Positions 11,757 to 20,248 of a stretch of DNA of 64,000 nucleotides are shown here, in pieces (the first letter of the stretch is position 1; every line of letters begins with the position of its first letter). The position numbers and the translations under genes are program-made. Below the pieces are notes generated by a model. The model did not search any database, was not told the DNA's origin, and saw nothing but the letters and a program-made list of their open reading frames with translations. The DNA comes from Pseudomonas sp. RIT-PI-S (GTDB lineage: Bacteria; Pseudomonadota; Gammaproteobacteria; Pseudomonadales; Pseudomonadaceae). Location: the NCBI RefSeq assembly GCF_025642975.1, contig NZ_JANZKJ010000003.1:62001-126000 (forward strand). The letters are read 5' to 3'.

Positions 11757-11822
11757 CGTTCAACCATCAGCGTGGATGTCTGGCAGAATTATACGCACCT
11801 ATGCCTGGGTTTCTCCCTTCTC

Positions 11823-12902
11823 ATGTCCGCCGCCGTTATCGACCTTACTGAACTCGTCTCGTCCATCAAGGCCTGGGGCCGCGAGCTGGGCTTCCAGCAA
11901 GTGGGCATCAGCGGCTTGACCCTGGGCGAACATGAGCAGCACCTGCAGCGCTGGCTGGAGGCAGGCCACCATGGCGAAATGGACTATATGGCGGCCCATG
12001 GCAGCAAGCGCTGGCGCCCGGACGAGCTGGTGCCTGGCACCTTGCGGGTGGTGTCGGTGCGCATGGATTACCTGCCAGGCGACACTCGCATGGCTGAGCG
12101 CCTGGCGCAGCGGGAAACGGCGTATATCTCCCGCTATGCCCTGGGCCGCGACTATCACAAGCTGGTGCGCAAGCGCCTGCAGCAGCTTTCCGAGCGCATC
12201 AGCGCGGTGATCGGCCCGTTTGGCTATCGCGCCTTCGTCGACAGCGCGCCGGTGCTGGAAAAAGCCATCGCCCAGCAAGCGGGCTTGGGCTGGATCGGCA
12301 AGAACACTCTGGTGCTCAACCGCAAGGCCGGTAGCTACTTCTTTCTGGGCGAGCTGTTCGTGGACCTGCCGTTGCCCGAGGATGCTCCCCACGCCAGCGA
12401 ACACTGCGGCAGCTGCCGCGCCTGCTTGGAAATCTGCCCCACCAACGCCTTCGTTGGCCCCTATCAGCTGGATGCGCGGCGTTGCATTTCCTACCTGACC
12501 ATCGAATACAAAGGGTCGATCCCCGAAGCGCTGCGGCCAATGATCGGGAATCGGGTATTTGGTTGCGACGACTGCCAACTGGTATGCCCATGGAACCGCT
12601 TTGCGCGGCCCACCGCCGAGGGGGACTTCAGCCCCCGCCACGGCCTGGACAACGCCGAGCTGGCGGCGCTGTTTCGCTGGGATGAGCAGCAGTTCCTGGC
12701 TAACACCGAAGGCTCGCCGTTACGCCGCGCCGGCTATGAGCGCTGGCTGCGCAACCTGGCAGTGGGGCTAGGCAATGCCCCCACCACCATTGCGGTGGTC
12801 GAGGCCCTGCAGGCGCGCAGAACCTACCCCTCGGAACTTGTCCGTGAACATGTGGAATGGGCCCTGGCGCAACATGGCCACGGCTCCCCCGTCACGCCTT
12901 GA
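11823..12902 (+). CDS. queG: Epoxyqueuosine reductase QueG
   Basis: Cobalamin- and iron-sulfur-dependent enzyme that reduces epoxyqueuosine to queuosine at position 34 of GUN tRNAs, the last pathway step. The 359-residue product starts [19 protein letters not shown]. It has the DUF1730 N-terminal part and two 4Fe-4S motifs, [16 protein letters not shown] (from about residue 198) and [13 protein letters not shown] (about 247), with the cofactor-facing region between. The frame is open 27 codons further upstream but that would run back into nnr. The 3' end overlaps convergent orn by 11 bases. Confidence 0.95.
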   Translation: MSAAVIDLTELVSSIKAWGRELGFQQVGISGLTLGEHEQHLQRWLEAGHHGEMDYMAAHGSKRWRPDELVPGTLRVVSVRMDYLPGDTRMAERLAQRETAYISRYALGRDYHKLVRKRLQQLSERISAVIGPFGYRAFVDSAPVLEKAIAQQAGLGWIGKNTLVLNRKAGSYFFLGELFVDLPLPEDAPHASEHCGSCRACLEICPTNAFVGPYQLDARRCISYLTIEYKGSIPEALRPMIGNRVFGCDDCQLVCPWNRFARPTAEGDFSPRHGLDNAELAALFRWDEQQFLANTEGSPLRRAGYERWLRNLAVGLGNAPTTIAVVEALQARRTYPSELVREHVEWALAQHGHGSPVTP

Positions 12903-13434
12903 TGAAGTGCTTGCGGTAATGCTGCAGCTCGGCAATGGACTCGCGGATGTCGTCCAGGGCCAGGTGGCTGCCACCTTTCTTCAGGCTGGCGAGCACGTCG
13001 GGGGCCCAGAGGCCGGCGAGGATCTTGAGCGTGGACACATCCAGGTTGCGATAGTGGAAATAGCCTTCGAGGGCTGGCATGTGGCGATAGAGGAAGCGAC
13101 GGTCCTGGCAGATGCTATTGCCGCAGATCGGCGACTTGCCCTTGGGTACCCATTGCTCCACGAACGCCAGTGTCTGGCGCTCGGCATCAGCCATGCTCAC
13201 GGTGCTCTCGCGCACTCGCTGGGTCAGCCCCGAACCGCCATGCTGGCGGGTATTCCACTCGTCCATGCGCGCCAGCACTTCATCGCTATGGTGAATGGCG
13301 ATGACCGGGCCCTCGGCCAGGGTATTGAGCTGGCTATCGGTGATGATCGTCGCCATTTCGATGATGACGTCGTTGTCCGGATCCAGCCCGGTCATTTCCA
13401 GATCGATCCAGATCAGGTTGGTGGGGTTGAGCAT
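12892..13434 (-). CDS. orn: Oligoribonuclease Orn
   Basis: DEDDh 3'-5' exonuclease that degrades diribonucleotides, including pGpG from c-di-GMP turnover, and is normally essential in pseudomonads. The 180-residue protein has Exo [12 protein letters not shown] (Asp11 and Glu13), Exo II around [12 protein letters not shown] and Exo III with [11 protein letters not shown] near residue 158. The ATG follows a strong GAGGAG site. It is divergent from rsgA (104 bases) and its 3' end overlaps the 3' end of queG. Confidence 0.97.
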   Translation of the reverse strand: MLNPTNLIWIDLEMTGLDPDNDVIIEMATIITDSQLNTLAEGPVIAIHHSDEVLARMDEWNTRQHGGSGLTQRVRESTVSMADAERQTLAFVEQWVPKGKSPICGNSICQDRRFLYRHMPALEGYFHYRNLDVSTLKILAGLWAPDVLASLKKGGSHLALDDIRESIAELQHYRKHFIKA

Positions 13435-13538
13435 TGAAATCTCCTCGACAAGACTGCGCAGTGTAGCCTACCGGCGCGTGCTAGACTCGCGCCTCGACCC
13501 ACTGGCGGCTGTTTGCGCGCCTATTTTTCAGGACTTTC

Positions 13539-14570
13539 ATGGCCAAACGCCAGCTCAATCGTCGCCAGGCCTGGCGTATCGACAAAATCCAGAACGAACG
13601 CGCTGCGCGCGCCGCCAAGCGCGAGTCGCAGGCCGTCGATGTACTCGAAGGCGGGGACCTGGGCCCGGAGGAAACCGGCCTGGTCATCGCCCACTATGGG
13701 GTGCAGATCGAAGTCGAAGCCCAGCAGGGTGAGCGGGCGGGCGAGGTGTTCCGCTGCCACTTGCGGGCAAACCTGCCGGCGATGGTTACCGGCGATCGGG
13801 TGGTCTGGCGCGCGGGCAACCAAGGTATCGGCGTGATCGTCGCGCAACTGCCGCGCAGTACCGAATTATGCCGGCCCGACACTCGCGGGCAGCTCAAGCC
13901 GGTTGCGGCCAACGTCGATTTGATCGTGATCGTGTTCGCGCCAGCACCCGAACCCCAGGCCAACCTCATCGACCGCTACCTGGTCGCCGCTGAACATGCG
14001 GGCATTCGCCCGTTGTTGTTGCTGAACAAGGCCGACCTGATCAACCCGGGCAACGAAGCTGCCCTCAACGACCTGCTGGAGGCTTACCGTCAGCTGGGCT
14101 ACCCGCTGCTGGAGGTATCTGCCCATGAGGGCGATGGCATGCAGCAGCTCAAGGAGCGGCTCAAGGGGCACACCAGTGTGTTCGTGGGGCAGTCCGGGGT
14201 GGGCAAGTCTTCGCTGGTCAACAAACTGCTGCCTGAAGCACAGGCCAGGGTAGGCGCATTGTCGGAATGGTCGGGCCAGGGCACTCACACCACGACCACC
14301 GCCAAGCTGTTCCACTTCCCCGAAGGCGGCGACCTGATCGACTCCCCCGGGATTCGTGAGTTTGGCCTGGTGCACGTGAGCCGGGATGACGTGGAAGCGG
14401 GCTTTATCGAGTTCGCCGGCCTGCTCGGGCGTTGCCGCTTCCGCGACTGCAAGCATGACCGCGAGCCAGGCTGCGCCCTGCTTCAGGCCTTGGAGGATGG
14501 GCGCATCCATCCGCAGCGCATGCACAGCTACCGGGCAATCATCGCCAGCTTGCCCGAAGAGCGGTATTGA
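13539..14570 (+). CDS. rsgA: Small ribosomal subunit biogenesis GTPase RsgA
   Basis: Circularly permuted GTPase that proofreads late 30S maturation. The 343-residue protein has an OB fold (about 40-120), then the permuted order G4 (LLNKADLI, about 165), G1 ([12 protein letters not shown], about 218) and G3 (DSPGIREF, about 268). The C-terminal zinc finger is [14 protein letters not shown] near 300. The ATG has an AGGA site seven bases upstream. The orn-rsgA-motBA order is standard in Pseudomonas. Confidence 0.97.
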   Translation: MAKRQLNRRQAWRIDKIQNERAARAAKRESQAVDVLEGGDLGPEETGLVIAHYGVQIEVEAQQGERAGEVFRCHLRANLPAMVTGDRVVWRAGNQGIGVIVAQLPRSTELCRPDTRGQLKPVAANVDLIVIVFAPAPEPQANLIDRYLVAAEHAGIRPLLLLNKADLINPGNEAALNDLLEAYRQLGYPLLEVSAHEGDGMQQLKERLKGHTSVFVGQSGVGKSSLVNKLLPEAQARVGALSEWSGQGTHTTTTAKLFHFPEGGDLIDSPGIREFGLVHVSRDDVEAGFIEFAGLLGRCRFRDCKHDREPGCALLQALEDGRIHPQRMHSYRAIIASLPEERY

Positions 14571-14585
14571 CCACCTGCCAGGGAG

Positions 14586-14615
14586 AGTCGCCCGCGCTTA
14601 CGGAATCGGGCGACT
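14586..14615. terminator. Hairpin between convergent rsgA and motB
   Basis: A perfect 9-base stem (AGTCGCCCG / CGGGCGACT) with a 12-base loop lies 16 bases after the rsgA stop. There is no T-run after it, so it is a weak or factor-dependent terminator candidate. Confidence 0.4.
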
Positions 14616-14650
14616 TGCGGGAGCCGGCACCACCCTGCGAGCTTTGAGCG

Positions 14651-14674
14651 CCCCGGTTTGCGGGCTCCTACAGT
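14651..14674. repeat. REP-like element at the motB stop
   Basis: CCCCGGTTTGCGGGCTCCTACAG shows a short GC hairpin followed by the CTCCTACAG tail of Pseudomonas REP elements. It overlaps the last codons and stop of motB. It is a single degenerate copy, so the call rests on the tail only. Confidence 0.4.
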
Positions 14675-15735
14675 TGTTTCCCTGGCGCTTCCATCTTCAA
14701 CGCACCGCTGTCGAAGATATTAAGCTTCTCCCGTAGGTCGCGAGGCTGCACTGCCGCGCTCGGCCCAGCCGTGGGCTTGGCCGCCGGCACCGCAGGCCCA
14801 GGCTGCCCTGGAGCCGGCGCAGGAGCAGCAGGTGCGGGCGCGCCTGGGCTGGCAGGCGGAGCGGCCTGATCGGCACCGTCTGGCTGCTCGCCTTCGATAT
14901 CGCGCTGGGCCTTTTTGGTCAACACGATGATATCGATGCGGCGGTTGACCGGGTTGAGCGGGTTCTTGCGGTCGAACAGCGAGGACGATCCGTAGCCCAC
15001 TACCCGAGCGATCTGCGTCTCAGGGTAGCTGCCCGCTACCAGCGCGCGCCTCGCGGCGTTAGCGCGGTTGGAAGACAGCTCCCAGTTGCCGAAGTCTGCG
15101 CTCGCCGCGTATGGCTTGGCGTCGGTATGGCCGCTGATGCTGACCTTGTTCGGCACTTCCTTGATGGTGTCAGCCATCGCCAGAAGGATGTCCTCGAAGT
15201 ACGGCTTGAGCCGCGCGCTACCAAGGTCGAACATCGGCCGGTTTTCCGCGTCCATGATCTGGATGCGCAAGCCGTCCTGGGTAATCTCGAACAGGATCTG
15301 GTCCTTGAACTTCTGCAACTGCGGGTTCTCGTCGACCTTGTTCTGCAGCTCTTGCAGCAACAGCTCGAGGCGGTCTTTTTCGACCTTCTCGGCAATATTT
15401 TCTGCTTCGTCCGGCGTCACCTGGTTCTGGGCCTCAGGCTTGGGCGGAGCGTCCTTGGTTTCCGGGTTCAGGGTGTGGTCCGGCGCCAGCTGTGGAGACC
15501 CGCCAAGGTCGATCACATAAGGCGAGCCGCTTTCTGTAAAGCCGATCGGGTCCTTGAAGTAACCAGCGATGGCGAGCTTCTGTTCAGGGGTGGCTTCAGA
15601 CAACAGCCACAACACCAGAAAGAAGGCCATCATCGCGGTCGCGAAGTCGGCGAAGGCAATTTTCCAGGCACCACCGTGGTGCCCGCCGCCGAAGCGCTTT
15701 ACGCGCTTGACGATGATCGGCTGATTATTTTCCAT
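14668..15735 (-). CDS. motB: Flagellar stator protein MotB
   Basis: Peptidoglycan-anchored stator subunit that forms the proton channel with MotA. The 355-residue protein has one membrane helix (about 28-48) with the proton-carrying Asp in AFADFATAMMAFFLVLWLL, a plug/linker region, and an OmpA-like peptidoglycan-binding domain (about 165-285) with SGHTDAKPY and LSSNRANAARRAL. The last 70 residues are an Ala/Pro-rich tail beyond the usual domain. It starts three bases after the motA stop; both are driven by the sigma-28 promoter upstream of motA. Confidence 0.96.
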   Translation of the reverse strand: MENNQPIIVKRVKRFGGGHHGGAWKIAFADFATAMMAFFLVLWLLSEATPEQKLAIAGYFKDPIGFTESGSPYVIDLGGSPQLAPDHTLNPETKDAPPKPEAQNQVTPDEAENIAEKVEKDRLELLLQELQNKVDENPQLQKFKDQILFEITQDGLRIQIMDAENRPMFDLGSARLKPYFEDILLAMADTIKEVPNKVSISGHTDAKPYAASADFGNWELSSNRANAARRALVAGSYPETQIARVVGYGSSSLFDRKNPLNPVNRRIDIIVLTKKAQRDIEGEQPDGADQAAPPASPGAPAPAAPAPAPGQPGPAVPAAKPTAGPSAAVQPRDLREKLNIFDSGALKMEAPGKQL

Positions 15736-15738
15736 GGC

Positions 15739-16590
15739 TTAGCGACCGCGAACCGCTTGTTCAAGCTCGGAGAAGCTCGGACGGTGTGCCGGGTAGAGCA
15801 CCTTGCGGCCGAATTCGACCGCCAGGGTAGGCGGCATGCCGGACGCCGAGGCAACCAGCGAAGCCTTGATAGCTTCAAACACGTTCATCTCTTCCTTGGC
15901 GTCATGCGCCAGGGTGGCCGACAGCGGGCCGAAGAAACCGTATGCCGCCAGAATACCGAAGAAGGTACCCACCAGCGCCGCACCTACGTGGCCACCGATG
16001 GCTGCCTTGTCGCCGTCGCCGAGCGAGGCCATGGTGACCACGATGCCCAACACCGCCGCCACGATACCGAAGCCTGGCAAGCCGTCGGCGATACCCTGCA
16101 CCGCGTGCGATGGGTGCTCGAGTTCTTCCTTCATGCTCAGCAGCTCCATGTCGAACAAGCCCTCGAGCTCGTGCGGGGCCATGTTGCCCGACGACATGAT
16201 GCGCAGGTAATCGCAGATGAACGCGGTCATCCGGGTATCGTTCAACACCGCCGGGTACTTGGCGAAGATGGGGCTGGCCGCGGCATCTTCGATGTCGCTC
16301 TCGATCGCCATCATGCCTTCGCGCCGGCTCTTGTTGAGGATCTCGTAGACAAGCCCCAGCACTTCTAGATAGAAGGCGTGAGTGAAGCGAGACTTGAACA
16401 TCTTCAAAGACTTCTTGAGGACGTGCATAGTCATCGATCCAGGGTTGGCCTGGAGGAATGCGCCGAGAACGGCCCCACCGATGATCATCACCTCGAAAGG
16501 CTGGATCAGGGCCGCGATCTGCCCGTGGGAAAGAACGTATCCGCCGAGCACGCTCGCAAATACGACAATGATGCCGATAATTTTAGCCAT
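15739..16590 (-). CDS. motA: Flagellar stator protein MotA
   Basis: Membrane subunit of the proton-driven flagellar stator. The 283-residue protein has four predicted membrane helices: about 2-20, 32-50, and a pair near 170-190 and 200-220 (GFGIVAAVLGIVVTM and HVGAALVGTFFGILAAYGFF). A large cytoplasmic loop lies between helices 2 and 3, with charged residues that contact FliG. Length and pattern match E. coli MotA. A FliA-type promoter lies about 65-90 bases upstream. Confidence 0.97.
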   Translation of the reverse strand: MAKIIGIIVVFASVLGGYVLSHGQIAALIQPFEVMIIGGAVLGAFLQANPGSMTMHVLKKSLKMFKSRFTHAFYLEVLGLVYEILNKSRREGMMAIESDIEDAAASPIFAKYPAVLNDTRMTAFICDYLRIMSSGNMAPHELEGLFDMELLSMKEELEHPSHAVQGIADGLPGFGIVAAVLGIVVTMASLGDGDKAAIGGHVGAALVGTFFGILAAYGFFGPLSATLAHDAKEEMNVFEAIKASLVASASGMPPTLAVEFGRKVLYPAHRPSFSELEQAVRGR

Positions 16591-16652
16591 AGGTCAGGAC
16601 ACTTCGAAACGTGGAAAAACTGGCGCGGGGCCGTTTCAATCTCTGCTTCTAC

Positions 16653-16679
16653 CTATCGGCAGAACTGCGCCAGACTATA
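16653..16679 (-). promoter_or_regulatory. Sigma-28 (FliA) promoter for motAB
   Basis: On the minus strand the sequence reads TATAGTCT, 11 bases, GCCGATAG. The known FliA consensus is TAAAGTTT-N11-GCCGATAA, so 13 of 16 positions match with exact spacing. It ends 62 bases before the motA start. This places the stator genes in the late flagellar class, as expected. Confidence 0.85.
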
Positions 16680-16757
16680 GTCATCATTCGTTAGGTTCTG
16701 TACGAAAACTCGGCGAGCGATAGCCAGGCAGGGAGAAAAAACGGCAAGGGCGCGGAG

Positions 16758-16772
16758 TTTACAGATTGTAAA
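16758..16772. promoter_or_regulatory. Perfect dyad TTTACA-GAT-TGTAAA in the motA / HDOD gap
   Basis: A 6-base inverted repeat with a 3-base centre lies in the 270-base divergent gap, about 90 bases before the HDOD start and 80 bases outside the motA promoter. It looks like a small repressor or activator site. I cannot name the binding protein; chance occurrence is possible. Confidence 0.3.
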
Positions 16773-16860
16773 TGAGCATTCCGAGCCTGTTTTGAAGCCT
16801 GGGCCAACGTAGCTTCTTTACGTATAAAACCTAAATCAGTTCGAGCGAGCAGCGCGCCCT

Positions 16861-18381
16861 ATGTCAGCAGTCCGGCAGCAGAACATCGAAGCATGGGTCC
16901 AGTCGCTCGGGAACGCCCGTATTCCAATACCCCGGGCCAGCCACGAGCGCGTATGCGCCATCCTCAACGATAGCCGCAGTTCGCTGCGCGACATCGCCGA
17001 ATGCATGCAGGACAGCCCGGCGCTGGTGCTCAACGTCATTCGTGAAGCCAACCTGCAGGCCAGCGGGACCCTGGTAGAGCCGGCCGAAAGCCTGGAAATC
17101 GCCCTTAACCGGCTGGGCCTCAAACGTATTGGGGAGTTGCTGGAGCGGGTGCCCGCGCTGGAGCCGGAGAGCATTCCAGCGCCGTTGCGTCAGCTGCAGT
17201 TGATCAGCCAGCACGCCACCGCCCAGGCCAGCGGCTTCTTCGGTGCCCGGCTGGCGCGGCTATGGCAGGAAGTTCATTGGGGCAGCCTGTTGTTCCTCGC
17301 GCCGCTCTGGCCATTGGCGATGACCGAGCCCAAGCTCTTCGAGGAGTGGGACCTGCGGGTACTGCACAAAGGCGAGAACCCCGCCCGCGTGGAACGCGAG
17401 CTGTTCGGCGTACGTGTGTTCGACCTGTGCGAGGCACTGGCCGAGTACTGGCGGCTGCCGGCCTGGGTGCGCCAGGGCTACCGCACCCTGACCCAGGAGC
17501 GTCGCTGGCTGGCCAAGGCCATGCTGATCGCTCGTGACCAGGACGACCCGCTCGGGCAACAGCATCAGCTCGACGCCAACCCCGAGCTGTACCGCTGGCT
17601 GAACCAGCCCGCCAATACCGTGTTGCTGGCCAACGGGCTGGCCCTGGCCTGCGAACAAGGTTGGGGCACTGCGCATGTACTGCGCTGGCAACAGCTCCTT
17701 GCGCTTTACACTCAGGCGCCACTGGACCAGGTACAACAACAAACGCATACCCTTGCGGTGCAGAGCGCGCATGCCCACGCCGGCCCCCAGCTGTGGCACC
17801 CGGCAGTGGCGCTGCTGTGGCCAGCCAACGAGCGGCGGCTCCATGCAGGCCTGCTGCCAGCGCCCGGCCCTACACCTGAGGCACTGGCGCTATGGCGGCA
17901 GCACTGCACTGCCCTGCGTGCCGAACCGAGCCCCTTCAACAATGTCATGCACCTTGCCGGCGTTGCCATCCAAGCCTTGCAAGCGTGCGGCATGCAGCGC
18001 ATTGCTTTGCTGATGGTCGACAAGGCGCAGGCCAACCTGCGGGTCCAGCAGCTTGCCGGCCTGCCCAAGGCCGCCGCCGAACTGAGCATGGTGCTTGCTC
18101 ACGCGCCCTTGCTGCAGCGGCTGGTCGAGCGCCCAGGGCAATTGCGGCTTACGCCAGAAAACAATGCGTCGCTATCGCGGCTGATCCCGGCGAGCTTGCG
18201 AGTGATGTTCCGTGGCGAGCATTTGCTGCTGCGCTCCATTGCCGGCCAGGACCGCGTGCTGATGCTATTGCTGGCCGACCAAGGCGGCTTGCCCATGGCC
18301 GAGATGAGCGTGCAGGCGTTCGGCAAGACCGCCCAGTGCATCGAGCGGGCCCTGGCGGTGTTCAGTAACCGCAGCCGCTAA
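16861..18381 (+). CDS. HDOD domain signalling protein
   Basis: A 506-residue soluble protein whose N-terminal part (about 15-220) matches the HDOD fold, an HD-like domain without the full metal-binding residues (IPIPRASHERVCAILND, ALVLNVIREAN, LEIALNRLGLKRI). The rest is Leu/Ala-rich helical sequence, with a C-terminal region (about 350-500) that could be GAF-like. HDOD proteins take part in signalling, motility or stress control, but no biochemical role can be read here. It is divergent from motAB and followed 47 bases later by the rhodanese gene, as in other pseudomonads. Confidence 0.8.
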   Translation: MSAVRQQNIEAWVQSLGNARIPIPRASHERVCAILNDSRSSLRDIAECMQDSPALVLNVIREANLQASGTLVEPAESLEIALNRLGLKRIGELLERVPALEPESIPAPLRQLQLISQHATAQASGFFGARLARLWQEVHWGSLLFLAPLWPLAMTEPKLFEEWDLRVLHKGENPARVERELFGVRVFDLCEALAEYWRLPAWVRQGYRTLTQERRWLAKAMLIARDQDDPLGQQHQLDANPELYRWLNQPANTVLLANGLALACEQGWGTAHVLRWQQLLALYTQAPLDQVQQQTHTLAVQSAHAHAGPQLWHPAVALLWPANERRLHAGLLPAPGPTPEALALWRQHCTALRAEPSPFNNVMHLAGVAIQALQACGMQRIALLMVDKAQANLRVQQLAGLPKAAAELSMVLAHAPLLQRLVERPGQLRLTPENNASLSRLIPASLRVMFRGEHLLLRSIAGQDRVLMLLLADQGGLPMAEMSVQAFGKTAQCIERALAVFSNRSR

Positions 18382-18428
18382 CGGTTGCGCTACAATCCGG
18401 CTTTTGATCACCCCGAGGGGACGCTTGG

Positions 18429-19244
18429 ATGGCTGATTTTTCTGGCCTTGGGCTGGTAATCGAACCTGTGGACCTGGCGGCGCGGCTAGGCGCGCCCGGG
18501 CTTGTGGTGGTCGACCTCACCAGCCAGGCGCGCTATGCCGCCGGGCATATTCCTGGCGCTCACTTCGTTGCGCCCGCCCGCACCCAACTGGGAACGCCTC
18601 CGGCGCCAGGGCTGCTGCCAAGCGTCGACAGCCTGAGCCAGTTGTTCGGCGAACTCGGTCATGGCCCGGACGTCACCTACGTGGTGTACGACGACGAAGG
18701 CGGCGGCTGGGCTGGGCGTTTCATCTGGCTGCTCGATGTGCTCGACCACAGCCGCTATCACTACCTCGATGGTGGCCTGCTCGCCTGGCAGGCCGAGGGG
18801 CACCCGCTGAGCACCGAGGTTCCAGCGGCCCACGCGGGCCTTGCCAGCATCACCCTGAGCGATGAGCCCACCGCCACGCTCGATTACCTGCGGGGGCGCC
18901 TGGGCGCCGCAGACCTGGCCATCTGGGATGCCCGCGGGCCGCTGGAGTACTCTGGCGAAAAACGCGTGGCCGCGCGCGGCGGGCACATTCCCGGGGCGGT
19001 GAATTTCGAATGGACCGCAGGCATGGATGCTGCCCGCAGCTTGCGCATCCGTCGCGATCTGCCGCAAGTGCTGGAACGCCTGGGCATCACGCCCGACAAA
19101 GAAATCATCACTCACTGCCAGACCCACCACAGGTCCGGCTTCACCTATCTGGCTGCAAAGGCACTTGGTTACCCTCGGGTCAAAGCCTACGCCGGTTCCT
19201 GGGGCGAATGGGGCAACCTGCCTGATACCCCTGTCGAAGTTTAA
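18429..19244 (+). CDS. rhdA: Thiosulfate sulfurtransferase RhdA (tandem rhodanese)
   Basis: Moves sulfane sulfur from thiosulfate to thiophilic acceptors such as cyanide. The 271-residue protein has two rhodanese domains: an inactive one (about 10-125) and a catalytic one (about 150-265). The active loop CQTHHRSG starts at Cys230, the same residue number and CQTHHR loop known from Azotobacter vinelandii RhdA; this differs from the CRKGVT loop of animal rhodanese. The ATG follows a GAGGGG site. psd starts 10 bases after its stop, so the two are probably co-transcribed. Confidence 0.93.
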   Translation: MADFSGLGLVIEPVDLAARLGAPGLVVVDLTSQARYAAGHIPGAHFVAPARTQLGTPPAPGLLPSVDSLSQLFGELGHGPDVTYVVYDDEGGGWAGRFIWLLDVLDHSRYHYLDGGLLAWQAEGHPLSTEVPAAHAGLASITLSDEPTATLDYLRGRLGAADLAIWDARGPLEYSGEKRVAARGGHIPGAVNFEWTAGMDAARSLRIRRDLPQVLERLGITPDKEIITHCQTHHRSGFTYLAAKALGYPRVKAYAGSWGEWGNLPDTPVEV

Positions 19245-19254
19245 GGGTTCCTTG

Positions 19255-20121
19255 ATGAAAGATCGGTTGTTTATTCTCTCCCAGTACCTCCTACCCCATC
19301 ACCTGCTGTCGCGGCTGGCCGGCTGCGTGGCAGAGTGTCGCGTGCGCTGGCTGAAGAACGCCTTCACCGGCTGGTTCGCCCGGCGCTTCAACGTGGACAT
19401 GAGCGAGGCGCAGGTCGAAGACCTTACCGCCTACGAGCACTTCAATGCCTTCTTCACCCGTGCGCTCAAGCCTGGGGCTCGCCCGCTGGACCCAACGCCT
19501 GGTGCCATTCTCTCGCCCGCCGACGGTGCAATCAGCCAGATGGGCCCCATCGAGCATGGCCGCGTGTTCCAGGCCAAGGGCCACAGCTTCAGCGTGCTGG
19601 AGCTGCTCGGGGGCGATCCGGCGCACGCGGCGGCGTTCATGGGCGGCCAGTTCGCCACCGTCTACCTCTCGCCACGCGATTACCACCGCGTCCACATGCC
19701 GCTGGCCGGCACCCTGCGTGAAATGATCTACGTGCCGGGGCGTATCTTCTCGGTAAACCAGACCACCGCCGAAAACGTGCCCGAGCTGTTCGCCCGTAAC
19801 GAGCGGGTCGTTTGCCTGTTCGACACCGAACGTGGGCCGATGGCCATGGTGTTGGTGGGTGCGATGATCGTCGCCTCCATCGAGACGGTATGGGCAGGGC
19901 TGGTCACTCCGCCGAAGCGCACGTTGAAGAACTGGCGTTACGACGAAGCCGCGCGTGGGCCGATCCATCTGGAAAAAGGCGCCGAAATGGGTCGCTTCAA
20001 GTTGGGTTCTACCGTGATCATGCTGTTCGGGCCGGACCAGGTCACCTGGGGCGCCGAACTCGCCGCGGTGTCGCCGGTGCGCATGGGGCAAGCCCTGGGC
20101 GTGCCCGCCATGGCGCAATGA
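19255..20121 (+). CDS. psd: Phosphatidylserine decarboxylase proenzyme
   Basis: Inner-membrane enzyme that makes phosphatidylethanolamine. The proenzyme cuts itself at the LGST motif to create the pyruvoyl group; here it is [12 protein letters not shown] near residue 250 of 288, so cleavage gives a large beta and a short alpha chain. DGAISQMG and the HRVHMPLAG segment hold the other catalytic residues. The frame is open far upstream inside rhdA, but ATG 19255 follows AAGGG at seven bases and gives the normal [11 protein letters not shown] start. Confidence 0.97.
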   Translation: MKDRLFILSQYLLPHHLLSRLAGCVAECRVRWLKNAFTGWFARRFNVDMSEAQVEDLTAYEHFNAFFTRALKPGARPLDPTPGAILSPADGAISQMGPIEHGRVFQAKGHSFSVLELLGGDPAHAAAFMGGQFATVYLSPRDYHRVHMPLAGTLREMIYVPGRIFSVNQTTAENVPELFARNERVVCLFDTERGPMAMVLVGAMIVASIETVWAGLVTPPKRTLKNWRYDEAARGPIHLEKGAEMGRFKLGSTVIMLFGPDQVTWGAELAAVSPVRMGQALGVPAMAQ

Positions 20122-20248
20122 TATATTTTGCGTCAACGTGCGACGTAATCACGATGCTGTTAGAGTCCGATAGACGTCACCCCGATAATGGCCATGCGTT
20201 TCCGGACCGAAGCCGCGCACGCTTCGTACGATGATCAGGAATCACTGG

